Shown in pieces: positions 1 through 7,800 of a DNA stretch of 17,125 nucleotides. The stretch is from Gammaproteobacteria bacterium. GTDB lineage: Bacteria > Pseudomonadota > Gammaproteobacteria > SG8-11. The stretch covers positions 1 to 17,125 of the forward strand of contig JACQEQ010000119.1 in assembly GCA_016200445.1 (NCBI GenBank). The letters run 5' to 3'. Each line of letters starts with the position of its first letter. Position 1 is the stretch's first letter. The notes below the pieces were generated by a model that was given only the letters and a program-made list of their open reading frames with translations, was not told the origin of the DNA and ran no database searches. The position numbers and the translations under genes are program-made.

Positions 1-1308
1 GTCTGGCACCCCTGCACGCAGATGAAAGACCACGAATCCCTGCCGCTGGTCCCCATCCGGCGCGGGCAGGGCGTGTGGCTGGAAGACTTCGAAGGCAAGC
101 AGTATCTCGACGCGATCAGTTCGTGGTGGGTGAATTTATTCGGCCATGCACAGCCGCGCATACAGGCGGCGTTGCATGCGCAATTGGATCAACTTGAACA
201 TGTGTTGCTGGCCGGGTTTACACACGCACCGGTGATCGAACTTGCAGAACGCTTAGTGCAGGTGGCACCCCCTGGTTTAACGCGCTGCTTCTATGCCGAC
301 AACGGCTCGGCCGCCGTCGAAGTCGCGCTTAAAATGAGTTATCACTACTGGCGCAATCGCGGGCAACCCGCCAAAACCAAATTCATCACACTGAGTAACA
401 GCTATCACGGCGAAACCCTGGGTGCGCTCGCAGTCGGCGATGTAGCGCTTTACAAACAAACCTACGCGCCGCTGTTGATGCAGGCCATCACTGTGCCGAC
501 ACCCGACGCCTATCAGCGCGCGTCTGGCGAGAGCGACAGCGACTGTGCGCGTCGCATGTTCGCGCACATGCAACGCGCCTTGGAACAGCACGCTCATGAA
601 GTCTGCGCGGTGATTGTCGAACCCTTGGTGCAATGCGCCGGCAGCATGCGCATGTATTCGCCGCTGTATTTAGAATTGCTGCGGCGCGCTTGCGACGCCC
701 ACGGCGTATTACTCATCGCCGATGAAATTGCCGTGGGTTTCGGTCGTACCGGCACTTTGTTTGCCTGCGAGCAGGCCGCGATTACGCCGGATTTTTTATG
801 TTTATCGAAGGGCTTAACCGGCGGATTTTTGCCGCTCTCGGTCGTGTTGTGCGGCGAGATGATTTACGGAGCGTTCTACGACGACTACAGCAAACTCAAT
901 GCGTTTTTACATTCCCACAGCTACACCGGCAATCCGCTGGCCTGTGCGGCTGCATTAGCAACCTTGCAAATCTTTCGCGAGGAACCGGTGCTTGATAATA
1001 ATCGCGAGCTTGCCCGCTGCATGTATGCTGCTGCAGTGCATCTTAACGACCATCCGCATGTTGCTGAAGTCAGGCAAACCGGCATGATTCTGGCGATCGA
1101 GCTGGTCAAGGACAAAATCACGCGCGCACCGTTTCCATGGCAGGAACGCCGCGGCCGGCGTGTGTATGAATACGCGTTGCGCCAAGGCGTGTTGTTACGC
1201 CCGTTGGGCGATGTGATTTATTTCATGCCGCCGTATGTAATTACAGCAGACGAAATTGCACTAATGGCGCGCGTCGCAAGCGCAGCGATCGAACATGCGA
1301 CTCAATGA
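1..1308 (+). CDS. bioA: Adenosylmethionine-8-amino-7-oxononanoate aminotransferase (BioA), 5' end missing
   Basis: PLP-dependent enzyme of biotin synthesis: converts 7-keto-8-aminopelargonate (KAPA) to 7,8-diaminopelargonate (DAPA), with S-adenosylmethionine as amino donor, in the cytoplasm. The frame is open from base 1 (VWHPCTQMKDHE), and WHP-x-TQM is the family's conserved N-terminal motif, so the ATG at 22 is internal and the real start lies before the window; roughly the first 10-20 residues are missing. Visible landmarks are SSWWVNLFGH, the cofactor-contact motif DNGSAAVEVALK, SYHGETLGA, the Asp of IADEIAVGFGRTG, and the Schiff-base Lys of LSKGLTGG (codon 808-810). The stop is at 1306-1308. 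The 3' end overlaps chpC tail to tail by 7 bases. A Cys occupies the position of E. coli Tyr17 (HPYT becomes HPCT). Class-III aminotransferases share much of this fold, but the WHP/SSWWVNLFGH set is specific to BioA. Confidence 0.97.
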   Translation, partial: VWHPCTQMKDHESLPLVPIRRGQGVWLEDFEGKQYLDAISSWWVNLFGHAQPRIQAALHAQLDQLEHVLLAGFTHAPVIELAERLVQVAPPGLTRCFYADNGSAAVEVALKMSYHYWRNRGQPAKTKFITLSNSYHGETLGALAVGDVALYKQTYAPLLMQAITVPTPDAYQRASGESDSDCARRMFAHMQRALEQHAHEVCAVIVEPLVQCAGSMRMYSPLYLELLRRACDAHGVLLIADEIAVGFGRTGTLFACEQAAITPDFLCLSKGLTGGFLPLSVVLCGEMIYGAFYDDYSKLNAFLHSHSYTGNPLACAAALATLQIFREEPVLDNNRELARCMYAAAVHLNDHPHVAEVRQTGMILAIELVKDKITRAPFPWQERRGRRVYEYALRQGVLLRPLGDVIYFMPPYVITADEIALMARVASAAIEHATQ

Positions 1309-1778
1309 ACGCGTTCGGTTTGAATGCCCGCGCCGGTAATCAACTGCTCCAGCGCCGCCAAGTCGGGGATGATTGCAGTAAGGTTGTTAACGATGACTTG
1401 CTGCACCTGGAATTTTTCACGGTCGCCGCCGCTTTCTTTGCGAATGTCATCACGCGATACCTTGATCAAGCGTGGATTATTGCGAATGACGACGGCATAA
1501 AATTGCAAGCTTGCACCGCTATGCACGCCGTTGAGCACGGCGATGCGCGCACTGCCATCGTAATCTTTGGCCGGCTCGCCTGAAGCCAATTCGTAAGACA
1601 CCACCGGAACACGTAGACCACGCCACACCAGCGTGCCCAACAGCCAGTCGGGCGCGTTATCTATTGGTTGGGGTGCGGTATAGCGGACAATTTCAGCAAT
1701 GGCCGTGTTCGGCAGCAACAAATTTTGGTGCTGGGTTGCAATCAACTGGCTATGGATTACCGCGCGTTCGTTAGACAT
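1302..1778 (-). CDS. chpC: ChpC, CheW-like adaptor of the Pil-Chp system
   Basis: Single CheW-like domain of 158 residues with no catalytic motif. CheW proteins bridge chemoreceptor tips and the P5 domain of CheA; ChpC is the second adaptor of the Pil-Chp system, beside PilI. The CheW pattern is visible as LLPNTAIAEIVRYTAP (about 21-36), WLLGTLVWRGLRVPVVSYE (45-63) and AVLNG followed by FYAVVIRNNPRLIKV. The ATG start at 1778 is supported by GGAG eight bases upstream, and the chpB stop runs straight into this site (TAAGGAG), so translation is probably coupled. It is the last gene of the operon here and collides with bioA, so chpD and chpE, which follow chpC in P. aeruginosa, are not at this site. 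The name rests mainly on position; by sequence alone only 'CheW family' is certain. Confidence 0.85.
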   Translation of the reverse strand: MSNERAVIHSQLIATQHQNLLLPNTAIAEIVRYTAPQPIDNAPDWLLGTLVWRGLRVPVVSYELASGEPAKDYDGSARIAVLNGVHSGASLQFYAVVIRNNPRLIKVSRDDIRKESGGDREKFQVQQVIVNNLTAIIPDLAALEQLITGAGIQTERVH

Positions 1779-1790
1779 GCTGGCTGCTCC

Positions 1791-2867
1791 TTACTGGTTG
1801 CCGACAGTGTTAGGTAATTTGTCTTTGAATCGTTTAACCAAGGCATTTGCAAGCTCCTCGGGTGTGCCGTTGAAACTTACGTGGCCGGTTTTGCGCGCGT
1901 TGTCCGGCATGCTGCTAATCACGCAACTCTCGGCATCTTGCGCCCAGATTTCGCCGCCCGCCGCCGCAATCGCATGACAGCCCTGCTCGCCGTCGTTACC
2001 CATGCCGCTGAAAATAATTGCGCCGCAATATTTACCATAGCGTTGCGCCATATCCTGCATCACAAAATCGATACAGGGACTGTAGATCGAGCGTTCGGTT
2101 TTTTCCACGAGCACGACACGGCCAAACGTATCGACCAAGATACGCTCGTCGACCGGCGCCAGTACCACTTCTTGACGCTTTAAGGCGTGCCCGGCCTTGG
2201 CAACAAATACGCGCAACGGCGTGACGCGGTCCAACTGTTCGGCCAATAAATCCAGATGGCTGGCACCGATGTGCTGTACCAAGACAAAAGCAATCGGCAG
2301 ATCTCCCGGTAATTTGCTCAAAAATTCGCGCACGGCCAATGGTCCGCCCAATGACGCACCCAGCACCCACAAATTATGCAATGGGCCGTTGGCGGCCATC
2401 GCATCTTCGGCGGACACCTCGCGCGGCAATTTGCTGGGCGTGGCTTTTGTCTGTGGAGCAACCGGCTTGGCCGGGACTTTGATCGCAGGCGCGGCGACTG
2501 CCTTGGGCGGCGGCCGCCGCCGACGGGTGATCGACCATAATTTAACGGTCAAACGCCGGCCCCATTCTGGATTCGCTACGTTGAGCGACAGCTCTGTAGT
2601 TGCACTGTCGTTAAACACAATGGGTAATTGCGCGTTCTCAAGCAGATTTTGCAATATGTCAAGAACCTGATCTGCGGATTCATCCAGATCGACCAGTATC
2701 ACGTCGGCGCGTACTGCGTTTACTTGCTCCAGTGTCACTATATCTACCGGATAACGGCCAACGACGATGAGGTCGTGTTTGATCAGCACCCGGGCGAGAT
2801 CCGACATGCGCTTCTCCGAGGTGTACAGAATCGCAACCCGCAGCGGAGCGTTCGAGTCAGTTTCCAC
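1791..2867 (-). CDS. chpB: ChpB, CheB-type chemoreceptor methylesterase
   Basis: 358 residues. The C-terminal half (about 163-348) is a CheB methylesterase, which hydrolyses glutamyl methyl esters on the receptor (here PilJ) and opposes PilK. The Ser-His-Asp triad is visible as S172 in GASLGG, H199 in VLVQHIGASH and D292 in FSGMGNDG. The N-terminus (about 9-110) looks like a receiver fold but is degenerate: the usual acidic pair after strand 1 is replaced by LYTSEK, although an Asp remains near strand 3 (D60, ILVDLD). An Arg/Pro then Ala/Pro/Lys-rich linker (about 115-150) joins the halves. The start is GTG at 2867, overlapping the chpA stop by 11 bases and lacking a clear Shine-Dalgarno, consistent with coupling to chpA. 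An ATG at residue 21 is preceded by GGAG but would cut into the N-terminal fold. Confidence 0.92.
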   Translation of the reverse strand: METDSNAPLRVAILYTSEKRMSDLARVLIKHDLIVVGRYPVDIVTLEQVNAVRADVILVDLDESADQVLDILQNLLENAQLPIVFNDSATTELSLNVANPEWGRRLTVKLWSITRRRRPPPKAVAAPAIKVPAKPVAPQTKATPSKLPREVSAEDAMAANGPLHNLWVLGASLGGPLAVREFLSKLPGDLPIAFVLVQHIGASHLDLLAEQLDRVTPLRVFVAKAGHALKRQEVVLAPVDERILVDTFGRVVLVEKTERSIYSPCIDFVMQDMAQRYGKYCGAIIFSGMGNDGEQGCHAIAAAGGEIWAQDAESCVISSMPDNARKTGHVSFNGTPEELANALVKRFKDKLPNTVGNQ

Positions 2868-4749
2868 GTGTGTGCAGCAACGTGTTGATGTTTTCTAAAA
2901 GCTCCTTGTCCTGGTAGGGCTTGCCCATATACATATTCACGCCGATGGCCATGGCGCGCTCGCGATGTTTTTCGCCGGTGCGCGAGGTGATCATGATGAT
3001 CGGGATATTCTTCAAGCGTGCGTCGTTGCGCATGGCGGTTGCTAGTTCATAACCATCCATACGCGGCATTTCGATATCGAGCAACATCACGTCGGGCAGG
3101 TATTCCTGCAATTTCGCCAAGGCATCCACGCCGTCTTTGGCCGTGACGGTTTCGAAACCGTTGCGCGTCAGGAGCCGCTCAGTAACTTTACGCACCGTGA
3201 TCGAATCGTCGACGATCATGATATTGGAAATTTTTGCCGCGACCAGCACTGCACCTTGGTCGCGCTTGGTGTGCGCGATGCCCGCGCGAATCAACGAGGA
3301 CAGATCGAGAATCAATGCGACGCCGCCGTCGTTCATGATGGTTGCGCCGGAAATTCCAATCACCGTGGCCACCTGCGGACCGACCGATTTAATTACCACT
3401 TCCTGGCGCGCCACGATGGCTTCGACATGCAGCGCCACACGGTGATCGCCCGCGCGTGCGAGAATCAACGGAATTTTTACGCCGGCATCGGGCAATTGCG
3501 GCTGCGAAATATTGAGCACCGTACCCAGATGGAAAAATTTGTAGCTGTGCCCGCCGTATTCATAGCGCAAATGTTCGTCGCGCTGAAGTTTTTCAAGCTC
3601 TTCGCGACCGGCGCGTACCACACCATCGATGACCATCAATGGAATTGCATAGGTCTGCTCCCCCACATGCACCATCAACGCCTGATTGACCGATACGGTA
3701 AGCGGCAAGCGAACGATAAATATCGTGCCCTGACCCTTGGCGGTGGAGATCTGCAAGGTACCGTTGAGCTGTTTAATCTGGTTATTGACCACGTCCATCC
3801 CGACGCCGCGCCCGGAAATCTGGGTCACTTTCTTGGCCGTCGAGAATCCGGCCTCAAGCACAAACTGCGTGACTTCGTTGTCGGTTAAATCGGAATCCTT
3901 TTCCATCAAACCGCGCTCAAGCGCTTTTTTGCGTATCGCCGCCAAGTCCATGCCGGCACCGTCATCAGCAATACTAAGTACGATTTCCGGACCCTCGCGC
4001 CAAAACTTCAGCGTGATATTGCCGCCATCGGTTTTGCCCGATTTAGCGCGCGCCGACGGCGCTTCGATCCCGTGATCGACTGCGTTACGCAACATGTGCT
4101 CCAACGCCGGGGTCAACCGGTTCAACACCGAGCGGTCCATTTCGCCTTCCGCGCCTAGCACATGCAGCTCGATCTGCTTGTCCAGCTCTTTGGCGGTTTG
4201 GCGCACGATACGACGCATGCGCGGCACAACGCTGGAAAACGGCACCAGTCGCGTGCGCATCAAACCATCTTGTAACGCCGAGCCCACGCGCGATTGTTGC
4301 AGCAGCAGAATTTCGGATTCGCGCGTCAAATTGTCCAACAGCTTTTGAATGCTACCCAGATCGCCTACGCTCTCCACCAGGCTGCGCGACAATTGTTGCA
4401 TGTTGGAGAAACGGTCAAGTTCGAGCGGATCGAATTCTTCGCTGTCGCTCACGCCGGATTTTTCATAGCGAAACAGCATTTGCGCTTCGGCTTCAATTTC
4501 GAATTTGCGTAATTGCTCGCGCAGACGGTTTACGGTTTGGGCCAATTCCAGCAGATTGAAATTAACTGAATTGAGCTGCAATTCGATGCGCGAACGGTAA
4601 ATCGACATTTCACCGGCGTTGTTGACTAATTCGTCAAGCAAGCCCAACGCGACACGTACTTGTTCATCGGCTGCTTTGATCTTTTGCGCTTGGGCGGGCT
4701 GCTCCATGTCCACCGCACCGGGTACGGCCGCCGTGCGCGCTGCATCCAT
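2857..4749 (-). CDS. chpA: ChpA C-terminal part: histidine kinase core, CheW domain and receiver
   Basis: 630 residues that continue the 1347-residue frame upstream. Domains in order: CheA dimerisation helices (about 27-60, LLDELVNNAGEMS); HATPase with N box HMLRNAVDHGIE (N222), G1 box ADDGAGMD (262-269) and G2 box GRGVGMD (313-319); CheW-like P5 domain (about 354-489); C-terminal receiver (about 509-627) with D514/D515, phospho-acceptor D558 in LLDIEMP, T588 and K610. All kinase and receiver residues looked for are present. ATG 4749 overlaps the upstream stop (TGATG), and a TTG lies one codon before it; neither has a Shine-Dalgarno. The frame stays open back to a TAG at 4834-4836, encoding LGEAWVPTENSAGIAAL before the ATG, so this was probably once the same polypeptide as the N-terminal part. 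The separate start is provisional. Confidence 0.88.
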   Translation of the reverse strand: MDAARTAAVPGAVDMEQPAQAQKIKAADEQVRVALGLLDELVNNAGEMSIYRSRIELQLNSVNFNLLELAQTVNRLREQLRKFEIEAEAQMLFRYEKSGVSDSEEFDPLELDRFSNMQQLSRSLVESVGDLGSIQKLLDNLTRESEILLLQQSRVGSALQDGLMRTRLVPFSSVVPRMRRIVRQTAKELDKQIELHVLGAEGEMDRSVLNRLTPALEHMLRNAVDHGIEAPSARAKSGKTDGGNITLKFWREGPEIVLSIADDGAGMDLAAIRKKALERGLMEKDSDLTDNEVTQFVLEAGFSTAKKVTQISGRGVGMDVVNNQIKQLNGTLQISTAKGQGTIFIVRLPLTVSVNQALMVHVGEQTYAIPLMVIDGVVRAGREELEKLQRDEHLRYEYGGHSYKFFHLGTVLNISQPQLPDAGVKIPLILARAGDHRVALHVEAIVARQEVVIKSVGPQVATVIGISGATIMNDGGVALILDLSSLIRAGIAHTKRDQGAVLVAAKISNIMIVDDSITVRKVTERLLTRNGFETVTAKDGVDALAKLQEYLPDVMLLDIEMPRMDGYELATAMRNDARLKNIPIIMITSRTGEKHRERAMAIGVNMYMGKPYQDKELLENINTLLHTRGN

Positions 4750-4836
4750 CAATGCCGCAATACCAGCCGAATTCTCGGTGGGTACCCATGCTTCGCCCAG
4801 TCGTAAGCCGTATGCATCACGTCGACTAATGCGCTA
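4749..4836 (-). other. chpA: chpA frame-break junction with overlapping TGATG stop/start
   Basis: The two halves of chpA change frame here. The downstream frame is closed by TAG at 4834-4836 and the upstream frame by TGA at 4749-4751, so the shift must lie between. The penultimate Hpt unit ends AHDWLARSVESLRQG; the last ends TAYDW and then loses similarity, while the other frame supplies LGEAWVPTE from the next base. AYDWLGEAW aligns without a gap if four bases are restored, changing CTGG at 4797-4800 to CTGGCTGG. A one-base repair would give AYDLGEAW. No X-XXY-YYZ slippery heptamer is present between the two stops. The TGA overlaps ATG 4749 as TGATG, a common reinitiation arrangement. Confidence 0.85.
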
Positions 4837-7800
4837 TTTGTCTTAACCCGGCCCTGTGCGATTCCTTCGAATATGTTTTCGATGCTGTGACTGAGATCGC
4901 CGATGGGCGCAACTTTCGCCATGCGCGCGCCGCCTTTGATGGTGTGTAGTGCGCGTTGCAATTCACCGACGACTTCCGCATCGGTAGTATCAGCGGCCCA
5001 ACGGGTGATCAAGTCGTCCATGGCGGCGAGAATTTCGTTGGCCTCTTCCAAAAATACATCCAGAAGATCGCTATCGCCGTCGGTTGCTTCGGAAAGCACA
5101 GGCTCTGCGGCGCGCGGAAATGGAATGACCTGACGTTCATCGGGACGCGCTTCGGGCTGGGTTTTGATCTCAAACAGGGGTTCGGTTTCGGGCTCGGCAA
5201 CTGCGACGGATTCCTGCGGCGGCGCCGTCACCGCGTCGATTTGTCGTAACAAGTCATCCGGCCGGGCCACGCTTTCGCCCTGTCGCAAACTTTCGACGCT
5301 ACGCGCGAGCCAGTCGTGCGCAGCCTGTACTGCATCGAATGCTGCGCTGTTTGCCGGAAACAACCCTTCGCCAATACGCTGTAATAATGTCTCGACCTGG
5401 TGACAGAGCTCGCCCACCGGCTCGATACGCGCCATATTGGCACCGCCCTTTATGGTGTGCAGCCCGCGCTGCACTTCGCCGAGGGTTGCCAAGTCGTTCA
5501 ACGCCGGACGCCAGCGCCCCATGACCTCATCGAGCGACTGGAGTATGTCCACCGCCTCGTCGAGAAATACGCCGCGCAATTCGGCATCAGGGTCGATTGT
5601 TGACAAATCGACAGCAGATTGCATAACCACTGGAGAAGGCACGTGAGTACTATAGTTTTCGAGCTGATCGAGCAGCTCCGACGGCGTGATCAACGGACGC
5701 TGATCGCGCGTGTAGGTCAGCGCCTCGTCGACCCACGCTAGCACCCGCAAAATCAAACGCACGGCTTCCGCGCTGCGCAATGCGGGATTTTCCTGTAATT
5801 GCGCTAGCAGTGCATTCGCTGCGCTGCATGCTGTTGCAATGGGGATTAAGTTGGCGATGCGAGCGCCTCCGTGCAAGGTGCTGAAGCGGCGCCGGATCTC
5901 GTCGATATATTCGTCGCGCTGCGGCACCTCGACCCAGACATTCGCCTCGCCCATACTGCGGCCGACCAAATCGGTCGCCTCGAGCAAAAATACGTTGACC
6001 AGTTCGACGTCGACATCGTCGTCCGGTTTTACATCGGGCGCGGTTTCAACACGGTCCGCTTCGAGCGAAGCTACAGGTTCGGTTTGCAAACGCTCCTGTT
6101 GCCGCTCGGCTGCAATTCGATGCGCCTCGGCAATATGTTCAAGCAGGCGGAGTTTGGCGGGATGCGTGCTGTGTGTGTCGCTCAGATCGCGCAGTACGTC
6201 GTTGATGAATTCATAACCGCTACGCAACGTTGCCAGCACTTCGGTATCGGCTGGGCTATGATTTTCTGCGACCAGCTTGGCCCATTTTTCCAGCGCGTCG
6301 GCGACGTCGGCGATTTCTTCGATATTCGCCATCCGCGCGCTTCCATGCAGGGTGTGCAGAGCGCGAATCAAATCTTCATTGACCGTACAATGCACGTCGG
6401 GCGCAGCACAATGTTCGATAAATGCGCTTACCGCAGCCAGATGGTTACGCGTTTCGTTAACGAATATTTCTGCCAATACCGGATCGACGTGACGCGCCGG
6501 CGGGAGTGCATTTTCCGCACCCAAAATGACATCTTCAACCGCCTCAACAAGCTCCGGCACAGGGAGCGGCAACGGCGCCAGATCGTCGAGCAATTCTCCC
6601 TTAGCTACGCGCTGCGCACGCTCAATCAGCGGATGTGTCACAACCCCGCCCTTGCTTCCGGCGCGCAGCTCTTCGACCAACAACGGCATTAAATCCCGGG
6701 CTTGCTCCAGCACACCATAAACGGCGGGCGAGACTTCAATGGTCCGGTCGAGCACGCGGTTGAGCATGTTCTCCACTGCCCAGGCGAACTCACCGATTTC
6801 CATCGCCCCGACGATACGGCCGCTGCCTTTGACCGTATGAAACGAGCGCCGCAAAGTTCGCAACGCATTGTCGTCAGCAGCATTCTTTTTCCATAGCTCC
6901 AGTTGCGTTGCAACGTTAACGCATTCTTCACCGGCTTCTTCCAAGAAGATTTCCAACACTTCGGGATCGACCGGCGGCGGCTCATCGACCGGTGCGGCGG
7001 CTGTAATAGCGTGTATAGGTTCAGGCTGCGCAGCGGCCGCCACCGGGTCGCTGGATGGAATTACCGTTATGTCGGGCTCAGGCGCCTTAACTTCAGGAGC
7101 CGGCATAGCACCGTATCCCAACAACGCCAAACTCTCGCGCACCGTGTTAAGTCCGTTGCGCGCACCTACCGGGTCGTCGCTGGCCGATTCCAGAAAATAT
7201 TCAAGCCCTGCGATGACATCGGCGAGTGTGTCAAGTTTCCGGGCGGAGAGTTCCGAGCGCTTTTCGAGCAGCTCTGTGACCAGAAATTGTCCGGCGAGTC
7301 CCATCAAGTCGGCGGCCTGCTCGTAACCCAGAATCAGCATTGCGCCTTTAATGTCGTTGATACTTTCCGCGCTCGGCTGCAACAGCTCGAAGGCCGTGGG
7401 CTGCGCAGCAAACTGCAACACGGCGTCTTTGACGCGCGCAAGTACTGCACGGGCTTCCTGAGTTGTTAAGCCGACCAAGCTACGGTATTCAGCCTCCGGT
7501 AACAGGGCGTTGGATGCGATGCCGGTAGTTTCGGCGGCACCGCCGGACGTTACCGTATGCAAATCTCCCAGCGAAGACTCGACAAAGAGCAACGCGCCGG
7601 CAACGCCCATAATCACGTCGTCAGTTAACGCCTGAGTACCGTCTAAAACATTTTTCAGCGCATGTTCTTGTTCGGTTACCGGTTGGCGCAAGCGGCCCAA
7701 ACCCAGCATGCCAAGCGTGTCGGCAACCGTGCGTAATTTGACAATAACCGGCTCCAATTCGGACAGCGGCCGGTCTTTGGTACGCACGAACAGATCGACG

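Noticed and set aside
22..24. ATG as the start of bioA
   Set aside because: The frame is open to base 1 and encodes the conserved WHP-x-TQM motif before this Met, so the gene is cut by the window edge.
4751..4836. Programmed -1 ribosomal frameshift joining the chpA halves
   Set aside because: No slippery heptamer of the X-XXY-YYZ type is present between the limiting stop codons, and the restored protein fits a four-base loss better.
5871..6692. 273-residue open frame antisense to chpA, with other long antisense frames such as 3256-3888 and 2197-2670
   Set aside because: They lie opposite well-conserved coding sequence, lack recognisable domains and Shine-Dalgarno sites, and are expected by chance opposite GC-rich genes.
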